Shown piece by piece: positions 7,226-15,439 of a stretch of DNA of 64,000 bases. How positions within the stretch are numbered: position 1 is the stretch's first letter; each line of letters begins with the position of its first letter. The translations under genes and the position numbers were made by a program. Origin of the DNA: Yinghuangia seranimata (GTDB lineage Bacteria > Actinomycetota > Actinomycetes > Streptomycetales > Streptomycetaceae); the NCBI RefSeq assembly GCF_029953285.1, contig NZ_JASAOI010000010.1, positions 310,001 through 374,000 on the forward strand, given 5' to 3'. The notes under the pieces were generated by a model. That model was not told where the DNA came from, did no database searches, and worked only from the letters and a program-made list of their open reading frames with translations.

Positions 7226-8869
7226 ATGAGCAGCAGCACCGACACCAGCACCAGCCTCGCGGCGGACCTCGTCATCGTCGACGCCCGCGTCCTCACCCAG
7301 GACCCCGCGCGCCCGGTCGCGACCGCCGTCGCCGTCCGCGACGGCCGGATCCTCGCGGTCGGCGACGACGCCGACGTCCGCCCGCACATTGGCGCCCGCA
7401 CCGAGGTGGTGCGGGCCGCCGGGCACACCGTCACCCCCGGCCTCATCGACTGCCACCAACACCCGGTGCTCGGCTCGGAGATGGCCCGTGGCGCCGACCT
7501 CGTGGGCGCCGACACCCTCGACGAACTGCGGGTCCGGCTCGCCGCCCACGCCGACACGCTCGGGCCCGACGGCTGGGTCGTCGGGTACGGCGGCGAGTAC
7601 GGCGCGTTCGCCGGAACCGGCGTCGGCCTGCACCGGGACCTGATCGACGAAGCCGTCGGCGGGCGCCCCGCGTTCCTGTGGATGTCGGACGCGCACAGCG
7701 CCCTGATGAGCACGGAGGGCCTGCGCCGCGCCGGCATCACCGGGCCCCGCGAGTTCGAGGACCGCGCCGAGATCGTGTGCGACGACCGCGGCCCGACCGG
7801 CGAACTCCACGAGCAGGCCGCAACGTCGCTCGGCCACTCGGCCGTCCCGCCGATGGACGGCGCCGAACTGGCCGCGCGCGTCGAGGAGTTGTTCGCACAG
7901 CAGGCCGCGCTGGGCGTGACCGGCGTCCACGTCCTCGACGACGGGCCCGGAACCGCCGAGACACTCACCGCCCTGAACACCTCGGGACGGCTCGGCATGC
8001 GGGTCCGGTGGGCGCCGTGGTGCCCGCCGGGCGCGGTGGACAACCTCGCCCAGCGGATCAGCGAGCTCCGCGCCGCGGTCGGCGACGGCCTACTGCGGCT
8101 CGCCGCGGTGAAGTTCTTCGCCGACGGCGCCATAGACGGAGGCGGCGCCTGGCTGCACGAGCCCGACTGCTGCGGCCAGTCGCACCGTTCGCAGTGGAAG
8201 GACGTGACCCGGTACGCGGACGCGGTCGCGATCGCGGCCGCGAACGGGCTCCCGGCGTGGACGCACGCCATCGGTGACAAGGCCGTCGCCCACACGCTGG
8301 ACACGTACGCGCACGTCCCGGCGCCGCACGGCACCCGCCACCGCGTCGAGCACGCCGAGGTCCTGCAGGACGCCGAGATCGGCCGGTTCGCCGCGCTGGA
8401 CGTCGTCGCGTCGATGCAGCCGACCCACATGGACTGGTCCCTGCCCGACCACTCGGACAACTGGTCGACCCGGGTCGGGCCGGAACGCTGCGCGCTGGCC
8501 TGGCGGTACGGGGACATCCTGCGGGCCGGCGGCCACGTCGCCCTCGGATCGGACTGGCCGGTCGCCGCGTTCGACCCCCGCCGCACCCTGGCCGGGGCAC
8601 AACTCCGACGTCCCGCGGGCGAACCCAGCCGCGCCGCGTACGGCCCCGAACAGGCCGTCAGCGCGGGCCAGGCGTTGGCCGGCTACACGACGGAAGCTGC
8701 CTACGCCGCGGGCGAGTCGACGTACGCGGGCCAGGTGAAGGCGGGTTACCACGCCGACCTGACCGTGTTCGCCGACGACCCGACGAGGGTCACGCCGGAC
8801 GACGTGGCCCAACTCCCGGTGGCGGCAACGCTCGTGGCGGGCCGCTTCACCTACCGCGCAGGCGTCTGA
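7226..8869 (+). CDS. YtcJ-type amidohydrolase (amidohydrolase family 3)
   Basis: A 547-residue metal-dependent amidohydrolase. The N-terminal urease-like beta sandwich (ADLVIVDARVLTQD) leads into the metal site HxH in DCHQHPV (about residue 76), and the KFFADGAIDGGGAWL stretch is typical of the YtcJ/family 3 group. The closing segment GYHADLTVFADDPTRVTPDD is the usual return to the small domain. The ATG lies 10 bp after the permease stop, so the genes are co-transcribed; the ribosome-binding site is weak. Function: hydrolysis of an N-acyl, amide or related bond in a small substrate. The 3' end overlaps the converging DUF397 gene by 19 bp. Confidence 0.88.
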   Translation: MSSSTDTSTSLAADLVIVDARVLTQDPARPVATAVAVRDGRILAVGDDADVRPHIGARTEVVRAAGHTVTPGLIDCHQHPVLGSEMARGADLVGADTLDELRVRLAAHADTLGPDGWVVGYGGEYGAFAGTGVGLHRDLIDEAVGGRPAFLWMSDAHSALMSTEGLRRAGITGPREFEDRAEIVCDDRGPTGELHEQAATSLGHSAVPPMDGAELAARVEELFAQQAALGVTGVHVLDDGPGTAETLTALNTSGRLGMRVRWAPWCPPGAVDNLAQRISELRAAVGDGLLRLAAVKFFADGAIDGGGAWLHEPDCCGQSHRSQWKDVTRYADAVAIAAANGLPAWTHAIGDKAVAHTLDTYAHVPAPHGTRHRVEHAEVLQDAEIGRFAALDVVASMQPTHMDWSLPDHSDNWSTRVGPERCALAWRYGDILRAGGHVALGSDWPVAAFDPRRTLAGAQLRRPAGEPSRAAYGPEQAVSAGQALAGYTTEAAYAAGESTYAGQVKAGYHADLTVFADDPTRVTPDDVAQLPVAATLVAGRFTYRAGV

Positions 8870-9081
8870 CAGCCGAGGAAGTCCGTCCAGGCCCCGCGGC
8901 TGAACGTGAGCCGCGGGCCGGACGGACGCTTGGAGTCGCGGACGAGGGTGGTGGGGGCGGAGGCGGCGACTTCGACACAGTGGCCGCCTTCGTCGCCGCT
9001 GTGGGTACTCTTGGCCCAGGCGATCTCGACGCAGGTGCCGCCTTCGTCGCCGCTGTGACTGCTCTTGACCCAGTCGCTCAT
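8851..9081 (-). CDS. DUF397 protein with duplicated motif
   Basis: A 76-residue protein with two almost identical DUF397 motifs in its first 38 residues: WVKSSHSGDEGGTCVEIA and WAKSTHSGDEGGHCVEVA, followed by the usual VRDSKRPSGP. DUF397 proteins are small actinobacterial partners of DUF5753 XRE regulators and include the BldB/WhiJ-associated type. Its ATG overlaps the stop of the upstream regulator (ATGA), so the two are translationally coupled. The C-terminus extends further than usual (SRGAWTDFLGCQ), overlapping the amidohydrolase 3' end. Possibly an antitoxin-like or regulator-modulating partner; that role is inference. Confidence 0.88.
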   Translation of the reverse strand: MSDWVKSSHSGDEGGTCVEIAWAKSTHSGDEGGHCVEVAASAPTTLVRDSKRPSGPRLTFSRGAWTDFLGCQTPAR

Positions 9082-9947
9082 AGCTCTCCCAACAGGCGCT
9101 TGATGAGCCCCGCAGACTCACGCCGCGTCAGCGCCTCGGCTCGGAGGCTGCCGTACTTTGCGGCGACGACGCGGACTTCCTCGGTGTTCGTGATCAGTCG
9201 ATTGAGGTGCTGTACCTCAAAGTACGCCATCTGCGACCGCCCTTGAACGGTCAGCAACGTGAACGGCCCGTTCATGCCTGCATGCGCTTCACACGAGCTT
9301 GGTAACACCTGAATTTCGACGCTGCGCAGCGATCCGAGTTCCAGCAGTCGTTGCAGCTGCTCACGCTGGACCTCCCGGCCCCCGATCGGCTGGCGCAGCA
9401 CCGGCTCCCAAAGCACCACGGAGAGCAACACCGGCGGCCACTTCGAGAACATCTCCTGGCGCGCCAACCTCGCCTGCACGCGCATCTCAACGGTCTCTTC
9501 GTCCAGGATGGGACGCCGGTTCGTGAACACCGCTCGCGCGTACGCTTCCGTCTGCATCTGGCCAGGAATCGCGAGAGTGCTGAACTCACACAGTTCGACA
9601 GCCTTCGCTTCCAGCTCCGCGTAGTCCTTGAACCAGTCCGGATGCCGTACCCGAGGCCGTTCCTTGGCCTTCACCACATCTGGAATCACGGTTTTCAGGA
9701 GCCCACCCGCATCCAGCAACTCGTCTAGCACCTCCAGCAGGTCCGGTTGCGGCGTCCGGCGTCCGATCTCGATGGACGAGATCTGTTCCTCGCTGTATCC
9801 AACCCGGCTGGCCAGTTCCTTCTGCGAGAACCCGGCCCGTTCCCTCAGCACTTTGATCTGTCGACCGATCGCGTGGAAGAAGTCCGCGGTGCTGTAAGTG
9901 TCGTCGTCCGTCACCTGCTCGCCCCCAACCCGTTCAACAACAGCCAT
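9078..9947 (-). CDS. XRE-family regulator with DUF5753 domain
   Basis: About 289 residues. The N-terminal XRE helix-turn-helix is clear (LRERAGFSQKELASRVGYSE, then ISSIEIGRRTPQPDLLEVLDELL), and the rest is the DUF5753 domain, starting around YAELEAKAVELCEFSTLAIPG and ending near TRRESAGLIKRLLGEL. Together with the overlapping DUF397 gene it forms the WhiJ/Scr1-like pair that is multiplied in streptomycete genomes and influences development or behaves like a toxin-antitoxin pair. Start choice is uncertain: ATG at 9947 is given, but a GTG at 9914 preceded by GGGGGCGAG would give a better ribosome-binding site. Confidence 0.9.
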   Translation of the reverse strand: MAVVERVGGEQVTDDDTYSTADFFHAIGRQIKVLRERAGFSQKELASRVGYSEEQISSIEIGRRTPQPDLLEVLDELLDAGGLLKTVIPDVVKAKERPRVRHPDWFKDYAELEAKAVELCEFSTLAIPGQMQTEAYARAVFTNRRPILDEETVEMRVQARLARQEMFSKWPPVLLSVVLWEPVLRQPIGGREVQREQLQRLLELGSLRSVEIQVLPSSCEAHAGMNGPFTLLTVQGRSQMAYFEVQHLNRLITNTEEVRVVAAKYGSLRAEALTRRESAGLIKRLLGEL

Positions 9948-10024
9948 CTGTCTGGTCAGGCTAGGTCGGGGACCGCATGTTCGAGCCACGAGTCCGAAAA
10001 TCGCTCACACCAACGGGAGCACGC

Positions 10025-10813
10025 CTACTGCGAATTCGCGCCGGCGTGCGCCTCCGCGCTCCGGCGGGCGAGATGGACCGTGATGTTGGACGTGATGTCG
10101 ACCGTCTCAGGAAGCACGTCCGCGATCCGCCTGAACGCCTCCTCCCGCTCGGCGTCCGGCAACATCAGGTAGGCCGAGACCGTCGAGAGGTGCGCGACGT
10201 AGTCGCGGCCGCTCATCGTGAAGGCCCGCTCGATCTTGGCCTGCCGCACGTCCGTGAACCAGTCGGACCGTAGGAGCTCCGTACCTGGCCACCGCATCTC
10301 CTGGCCCGGAGGGGTCCCGTCCGGGGACGGGACCTCGTCGCTCTCCAGGAACGGCGCCCGGGCCTCGCGGACGGCTTCGACCAGGGCCGGGTCGGACAGA
10401 TTCGTGGGCGCGCCGAAGCAGGCGAACACGCCGCCCGGTTCGAGCAGCGCGGCCACACGCGGCCAGCGGCCGTCCGGGTCGGTCCAGTGCAATGCCGCCG
10501 CCGCGTACACCAGCCCGTACGTCTCGCCCGGGCGTACGTCCTCGAACAGCGCCTGTAGCGTCCTGACGCTCGCGGGCACGTGCTTGCGCAGTTCGGCGAG
10601 CATGGCGGCGTCGGGTTCGATCGCCGTGACGGCGACCCCCCGTCGGGCGAACAGGCGGGTGGCCTTGCCGGTCCCGGCGCCGATCTCGAGGGCGGTCCGG
10701 AGGGGCCGGCCCGCGTACGCCGCCACCTGTTCGAAGAGTTCCTCGGGGTACCCCGGCCGGAACCGTTCGTACGCCGCCGCCATCGCCCCGAAGCTCAGTG
10801 CCCGTCCTGACAT
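10025..10813 (-). CDS. class I SAM-dependent methyltransferase
   Basis: A 262-residue Rossmann-fold methyltransferase. Motif I is ALEIGAGTGKATRLFA (about residues 41-56), followed by an acidic residue at the end of strand 2 (VTAIEPDAAMLAELR) and motif III-like LVYAAAALHWTDPDGRWPRVAALLEPGG. It resembles the UbiE/Tam-like group that methylates small acids or other metabolites; the acceptor is unknown. The ATG at 10813 is chosen because the conserved MSGRALSFGAMAAAYERFRPGYP start follows directly. It is divergent from the hypothetical gene at 10853, 39 bp away. Confidence 0.88.
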   Translation of the reverse strand: MSGRALSFGAMAAAYERFRPGYPEELFEQVAAYAGRPLRTALEIGAGTGKATRLFARRGVAVTAIEPDAAMLAELRKHVPASVRTLQALFEDVRPGETYGLVYAAAALHWTDPDGRWPRVAALLEPGGVFACFGAPTNLSDPALVEAVREARAPFLESDEVPSPDGTPPGQEMRWPGTELLRSDWFTDVRQAKIERAFTMSGRDYVAHLSTVSAYLMLPDAEREEAFRRIADVLPETVDITSNITVHLARRSAEAHAGANSQ

Positions 10814-10852
10814 ACCGAGATCCTGACAGAGCCGCGTGCTATCCATACCTGC

Positions 10853-11425
10853 GTGGCGGACATGACATACGACGAAGTGCTTGCAGTCATCGACGAGTTC
10901 GTGGGAGGGCTGGATCGTCGGGACCGGTTGGACCGCCTGTACCGTCTGCTGGCTCCCGTGCTCGACCGCGTTGAGCGGGCGACCGAGGAGTTGAGCGACG
11001 ACCCGCCGCTGTCGACCCCGGACGCGGTGCGTGAACTGCGCAAGGCCGCCGCGGGAGAGCCGGTCGACGTCGACGCGGTGCATGAGCGGTTGACCGAGGT
11101 GGGTCTGTGCTACTCCGAGGACCAGGACCCGGAGCGGCACCTCGTGTCGCAATCGGCCTACGCGGCGGCCGCTTGGTTGCGGTTGCTGGCGGGGCGGACG
11201 TTGCGCACCACCGACAGCCTCGAGTGCGCGGACGAGGATCTCGTTCCGTCGTTCGCCCCGTCGGCGTTCACGCGGATCGTCGACCTGCTGGCGTGGACCA
11301 GGTCGGACCAGATGTACTTCCACTGGGAGGACGCCGTCGCGGATCCCGGGGACTGCGATCTTCCGGCCGCGATACGCGAGCTTCAGGCGATGCACGTGGC
11401 GGTCAGCGGCTCCAGCGCGCGTTGA
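10853..11425 (+). CDS. hypothetical protein, 190 aa
   Basis: An acidic, helical soluble protein that I do not recognise. It begins with YDEVLAVIDEFVGGLDRRDRLDRLYRLLAPVLDRVE, a Leu-rich amphipathic region, and has another helical part, QSAYAAAAWLRLLAGRT. No signal peptide, membrane helix or catalytic motif is visible. A GTG at 10853 and an ATG at 10862 are possible starts; neither has a good ribosome-binding site, and the short gap to the divergent methyltransferase suggests a leaderless transcript. Codon use is typical of the region. Confidence 0.65.
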   Translation: MADMTYDEVLAVIDEFVGGLDRRDRLDRLYRLLAPVLDRVERATEELSDDPPLSTPDAVRELRKAAAGEPVDVDAVHERLTEVGLCYSEDQDPERHLVSQSAYAAAAWLRLLAGRTLRTTDSLECADEDLVPSFAPSAFTRIVDLLAWTRSDQMYFHWEDAVADPGDCDLPAAIRELQAMHVAVSGSSAR

Positions 11426-11624
11426 CCGGTGCCTACGCCGTCCCGCCCGCGGGGGCCCGTGTCGTCGGGCGTTACTGCATCCGGCCGACACGCCGCCGCT
11501 GTTTGCCCGTGCTTCGCACAAATGTCTGGTCGCGGTGCAACACTGTCCGCGTTCGGGGCACTACGCCGCGCCCACGACACCACAGGAACGGCTGTGCCCA
11601 TCCCCCTGCGGAAGGAACGCCGAC

Positions 11625-12419
11625 ATGATCACTCCCCCGAACTTCCCGACCGGTATCGCCAACTGGATCGACCTCGGCAGCCCCGACATCGACGCCCACG
11701 TGGCGTTCTACAACGCGATCTTCGGGTGGTCGTTCCAGTCGCTCGGCCCCGAGGCCGGGAACTACGGGTTCTTCCAGGTCGGCGGCAAGACGCTGGCCGC
11801 GATCGGGCCGTTGACCGAGGAGGGCGCGACCCCCGCGTGGACGGTGTACTTCACGTCTCCGAGCGCGGAGGACGCGACGGCGAGCGTTGAGAAGGCCGGC
11901 GGTTCGGTCAGGGTGCCGCCGTTCGACGTCATGACCGCGGGGCGGATGGCGTGTCTGACCGACCCGACCGGTGCCGAGTTCTCGACGTGGCAGCCGGGCG
12001 ACGTGGCGGGCGTGGACGTGGCGTGTGAGCCGAACACGCTGCTGTGGGTGGAGCTGCACTCGACGGACCCGCAGGCCGCGCTCGACTTCTACAAGGCGGT
12101 GTACGGCTGGCGCTCCGAGGTCATGGACGCGCCGGGGATGCAGTACATCGTCGTGTCCCCGTCCGAGAGCAGCGGCAACCCGCAGACGGACGGCTTCGGC
12201 GGAATCGCGCCCGTGATGGCCGAGGGGCAGCCGTCGAGCTGGACGCCGTACTTCTACTCGGAGGACCCGGACGCCCTGTCGGCGAAGGTCGAGGCCGCCG
12301 GCGGCAGTGTGCTCATGCCCGCCGACGAGGTGCCGGACGTGGGCCGGATCGCCTGGTACGCCGACCCGTTCGGTGCGGTGTTCGCGGTCCTCAAGCCGAA
12401 CCCGCCCGCGGCCGGCTGA
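11625..12419 (+). CDS. double VOC-domain (glyoxalase-fold) protein
   Basis: A 264-residue protein made of two tandem VOC domains: the first from NWIDLGSPDIDAHVAFYNAIFGW to FSTWQPG, the second from LLWVELHSTDPQAALDFYKAVYGW to FAVLKPN. This is the arrangement of mycobacterial CFP30B-like proteins. The usual H/E metal ligands are not well kept (N at the first position of domain 1, E at the start of domain 2), so it may bind rather than transform a ligand. The ATG at 11625 has GAAGGAA in front. A strong hairpin follows the stop codon. Confidence 0.88.
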   Translation: MITPPNFPTGIANWIDLGSPDIDAHVAFYNAIFGWSFQSLGPEAGNYGFFQVGGKTLAAIGPLTEEGATPAWTVYFTSPSAEDATASVEKAGGSVRVPPFDVMTAGRMACLTDPTGAEFSTWQPGDVAGVDVACEPNTLLWVELHSTDPQAALDFYKAVYGWRSEVMDAPGMQYIVVSPSESSGNPQTDGFGGIAPVMAEGQPSSWTPYFYSEDPDALSAKVEAAGGSVLMPADEVPDVGRIAWYADPFGAVFAVLKPNPPAAG

Positions 12420-12463
12420 CGCGTTGGGGCGCTGACGCGCTGACTCGCTGACAACACTGTCAA

Positions 12464-12509
12464 CAGCGGCCGGTCCCGGTACGGCGTTCCGTACCGGGAC
12501 CGGCCGCTG
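12464..12509. terminator. strong bidirectional hairpin terminator
   Basis: The arms 12464-12484 and 12489-12509 are perfectly complementary over 21 bp with a four-base loop (CGTT); flanking AACAC and GTGTT extend the pairing after a short interruption. It lies between the converging VOC genes ending at 12419 and 12527 and can terminate both. Confidence 0.85.
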
Positions 12510-12526
12510 CCGTGTTCACGCCCGGG

Positions 12527-13051
12527 TCAGGCCTGGGCGACGGGGATGGAGATGCCGAGGCCGCCCTTGGTCTGGCCGCCGTAGCGCTCCTTCTCGCGTC
12601 CGAGGTTGAGCGGCTGGGTGGGCTTGGAGCGGGCCTCCTTGATCACGTCCTCGGTGATGAGGTCGGCGGGGAGCAGCCAGCTGACCTCGAACTCGAGTCC
12701 GTCGGGGTCCTTGGCGTAGAGCGCCTTGGTGGTGCCGTGGTCGCCGGCGCCGACGAGGGCGTCGGCTTCGGCGAGCTTGGTGCCGATGCGCTCGAGTTCG
12801 TCGAGGGTGTCGACCTCCCACGCGAGGTGGTAGAGGCCGACGGTGGAGCGTCCGGCGCCGGAGTCGGCGGCGGCCGAGCCGATCTGGAACAGGCCGAGGT
12901 CGTGGTCGTTGGTGCTGCCGGACGCCTGGAGGAACGCCGCGCCGGGGAACGCCATCACCGTGCGGAAGCCGAGCACGTCCGCGTAGAAGGCGACGCTGCG
13001 CTCGACGTCGCGCACGTACATCACGGCGTGGTTGAGGCGGGTGACGGGCAT
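12527..13051 (-). CDS. VOC-family, extradiol-dioxygenase-like protein
   Basis: A 174-residue protein with one VOC module. The three metal ligands of a type I extradiol dioxygenase/glyoxalase are present: His8 in RLNHAVMYV, His75 in GLYHLAWEV and Glu122 in DPDGLEFEVSW. The C-terminal 45 residues (ADLITEDVIKEARSKP onward) are an extra tail. Members of this type often act in catechol or quinol metabolism or resistance. The ATG at 13051 is followed upstream by an AT-rich palindrome typical of MarR-type control. Substrate not known. Confidence 0.85.
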   Translation of the reverse strand: MPVTRLNHAVMYVRDVERSVAFYADVLGFRTVMAFPGAAFLQASGSTNDHDLGLFQIGSAAADSGAGRSTVGLYHLAWEVDTLDELERIGTKLAEADALVGAGDHGTTKALYAKDPDGLEFEVSWLLPADLITEDVIKEARSKPTQPLNLGREKERYGGQTKGGLGISIPVAQA

Positions 13052-13112
13052 GGCGTGCTCCTCGGGCGGTGCTGACGGTTGCGTCGGTCTCCTTTCACGA
13101 GACTAACCCCAT

Positions 13113-13132
13113 TTAGTTCATGATTCAACTAA
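13113..13132. promoter_or_regulatory. TTAGTT-N8-AACTAA palindrome
   Basis: Inverted half-sites TTAGTT (13113-13118) and AACTAA (13127-13132) lie 61 bp upstream of the VOC protein start and 88 bp before the divergent sigma factor; a further ACTAA half-site is just beside it. The size suits a MarR- or HxlR-type dimer. No regulator gene is adjacent, so the binding protein is unknown. Confidence 0.45.
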
Positions 13133-13220
13133 CCATTCCCGCCCCGACTGCGACGCGGGCGGCGCTTCGGTGCGTCTTATCCGGCGAAGGACGCGCGGCG
13201 ACGAGCGAACGGGGTTGCGG

Positions 13221-13745
13221 ATGGTGTGGCGCAGGAGGGATCCGGACGGTTTCACGGATTTCGTGGAGGCCATCGCCGGGCGGCTCAGGCGCACGGCGTA
13301 CCTGCTTTGCGGCGACTGGCATCTGGCGGAGGACCTGATGCAGATCGCCCTCGAGAAGGTCTACGTCGCGTGGCGCAAGGTCGAGCGGACGGGGAACCCC
13401 GAGGCGTACGCCAAGCGGGTCCTGGTCAACGCGTACCTCGACCGGCGGCGCCGCAAGAGCTTCGCCGAGGTGCCGGGCGTCGAGCCGGTCGACCTCGAGT
13501 TCTCTCCGGCGCCCGACCGGGGCGATGCCGACCTGCGGCTCACGCTGCTGGCGGCGCTGCGGGAGCTCGGTCCGCGCGACCGAGCGGTGTTGATCCTCCG
13601 TTACTGGGACGACTACAGCATCGAGGACACCGCCGAGCTGCTGGGCGTCAGCGTGTCGGCGGTCAAGTCCACGGGCTCGCGAGGGCTTGCCCGGCTGCGC
13701 GACCGGCTCGGCGACCCCGATGTGCTCACCCGCTCGCCCAACTGA
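13221..13745 (+). CDS. SigE-family ECF RNA polymerase sigma factor
   Basis: A 174-residue ECF sigma factor of the streptomycete SigE-like (SigE-70 family) group. Region 2 is FVEAIAGRLRRTAYLLCGDWHLAEDLMQIALEKVYVAW (read in pieces), and region 4 is LRELGPRDRAVLILRYWDD through VSVSAVKSTGSRGLARLRDRL, the helix-turn-helix that contacts the -35. The ATG at 13221 is chosen since the sigma fold starts right after it; a GTG at 13170 would add 17 basic residues. It is followed after 37 bp by a single-pass membrane protein, a usual place for its anti-sigma or effector. Confidence 0.9.
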   Translation: MVWRRRDPDGFTDFVEAIAGRLRRTAYLLCGDWHLAEDLMQIALEKVYVAWRKVERTGNPEAYAKRVLVNAYLDRRRRKSFAEVPGVEPVDLEFSPAPDRGDADLRLTLLAALRELGPRDRAVLILRYWDDYSIEDTAELLGVSVSAVKSTGSRGLARLRDRLGDPDVLTRSPN

Positions 13746-13782
13746 GACGCACGGCAGAGACTTTCGAAGAAGGAGACGATGC

Positions 13783-14622
13783 GTGGACAGCGAGATTCGG
13801 TTCCGCGAGCAGCTGAACCGCGAACTCGAGGCCGTGGAGGTCCCGTTGCCCGCCGGGGTCGCCGCGCGTGCAGCGAACGGCGGGTGGCGTCGGCGGAGCC
13901 GCCGGGTGTGGCTGCAAACCGCTTCAGGCGCGGGCGTGTTGGCGGTGGTCGCGGCGTCGGCGGTGATGGTCTCGACCCTTGGCGCGGCGGGTTCCGCGCA
14001 GTCCGTCCACAGCGGAAGCGGGGCCGGCGTACCGACTGTGCCCCCGAGTTCCGGGACCCCCGCCGCATCACCGATCAGCGGAGCGCCCACGCCACCGCCG
14101 ATCAGCGGAGCGGTGCAGCCGCCCGGTCGGCCCACCACTCCCGTCGCCAACCCTCTCGCCGACCAGTCCTTCACGCTGCTGGGGCAGCTGCTTCCGTCGA
14201 CCGGGACCACAAGCCGGATGGGCGCGCTCGGATACACCGCGGAGGACGTCGTCGCGCGGTTGTCCTGGGACACCGGTAACGGCATCGTCGAAGTCGAGGC
14301 GAACGTCCGGAAGCGGGACCTGTTCGAGTGCCCCACCCCCACGGGATCGTGGACGAAGGAGGCGGACACGGTCACCTGCAGCGTGCTTGCCGACGGCACG
14401 CAGATCGCCGTGTCGTCCTTTAAGGCCGCAAGCGGGCTGCGGCTCGACGGCGTCGCCGTGAAGTACGGGAGCGCGGTGGTCACCGTCAACTACGCCAACG
14501 GTCGCCTCGACGTGGACTCGTCGCCCACACGCACGACACTCCCACTGGCCCCGCAGCAGGCGCTCGACATTGCCCGGGACAGCGGGTGGCAACCGATTGC
14601 CCAGGCTGTCGCTTCGCGCTGA
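13783..14622 (+). CDS. single-pass membrane protein, possible anti-sigma partner
   Basis: A 279-residue protein starting at a GTG with AAGGAG upstream. The first ~45 residues are charged and cytoplasmic (DSEIRFREQLNRELEAVEVPLP), then one membrane helix (about residues 49-70, ASGAGVLAVVAASAVMVSTLGAA), a Pro/Ser/Thr-rich linker and an extracellular domain of about 150 residues with two Cys (LFECPTPTGSW and DTVTCSVLADG) that probably pair. The topology and position directly after an ECF sigma gene fit a regulator of that sigma, but no zinc-binding anti-sigma motif is present. Family not recognised. Confidence 0.75.
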   Translation: MDSEIRFREQLNRELEAVEVPLPAGVAARAANGGWRRRSRRVWLQTASGAGVLAVVAASAVMVSTLGAAGSAQSVHSGSGAGVPTVPPSSGTPAASPISGAPTPPPISGAVQPPGRPTTPVANPLADQSFTLLGQLLPSTGTTSRMGALGYTAEDVVARLSWDTGNGIVEVEANVRKRDLFECPTPTGSWTKEADTVTCSVLADGTQIAVSSFKAASGLRLDGVAVKYGSAVVTVNYANGRLDVDSSPTRTTLPLAPQQALDIARDSGWQPIAQAVASR

Positions 14623-14700
14623 CACGCGACGAAATCCTCTTCCGTGGCCGCGCGGGCGCATGGCGCCCGCGCGGCCTCGGGGCGCCCGCATGCCGCAGTG

Positions 14701-15222
14701 TCAGCGGTGGTCGGCGCGTCCTTCGAACGGCAGGACGCGATCGGCCCGGTCGGCGCGCTCGCGGGCCGCGACGACCTCCTTCTCGGCCTCGTCGCGCCCC
14801 TCCCAGTGCGAGCCGTCGACGGACTTGCCGGGCTCGAGGTCCTTGTAGACGTCGAAGAAGTGCGCGATCTCGTTGAGCTGGTGGCGCGGGACGTCGGCGA
14901 TGTCGAGCATCGAGGCGCGCCGCACGTCGTGCGCCGGGACGCACAGCACCTTCTCGTCGGGGCCCTTCTCGTCCCGCATGATGTACATCCCCAGGGCGCG
15001 GCAGCGCACCCGGCAGCCGGGGAAGGTGGGCTCGTCGAGCAGGACGAGCGCGTCGAGGGGGTCGCCGTCCCCGCCCATGGTCTCGGCGACGAATCCGTAG
15101 TCCACGGGGTACGCGGTCGACGTGAAGAGCATGCGGTCGAGCCTGATGCGGCCGGTGTGCGGGTCCATCTCGTACTTGTTCCGGCACCCGGCCGGGATCT
15201 CCACGACGACGTCGAACTCCAC
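14701..15222 (-). CDS. ppa: inorganic pyrophosphatase (family I)
   Basis: A 173-residue soluble family I pyrophosphatase, which hydrolyses PPi to two phosphates and pulls biosynthetic reactions forward. The signature D-G-D-P-L-D-A-L-V-L-L at about residues 58-68 carries the metal-binding Asps, and the N-terminal VVVEIPAGCRNKYEMD and YPVDYGFVAETMG stretches are conserved. The GTG start at 15222 has GGGGAGGAG upstream. Length matches actinobacterial homologues. It stands alone and is divergent from the enoyl-CoA hydratase gene. Confidence 0.95.
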   Translation of the reverse strand: MEFDVVVEIPAGCRNKYEMDPHTGRIRLDRMLFTSTAYPVDYGFVAETMGGDGDPLDALVLLDEPTFPGCRVRCRALGMYIMRDEKGPDEKVLCVPAHDVRRASMLDIADVPRHQLNEIAHFFDVYKDLEPGKSVDGSHWEGRDEAEKEVVAARERADRADRVLPFEGRADHR

Positions 15223-15439
15223 GACGGCTCCTCCCCTGTCGGTGATCGAACTGAGCAAACCAAGAGCGAACTCAGCGAAAGTGATCCACAGGTGCATATC
15301 GGCGCGTCGTGGACCTTCCCCGGTGACGGCCCGGTTACGCGCGCGTGAACCGGCGGATCCGGCGCTTGACTTGACCAGCAAAGACAGGTTTCCTGCCGAT
15401 CACCGTCCGACGGGGGCGGACGAACGAGGAGGGTGCCGC

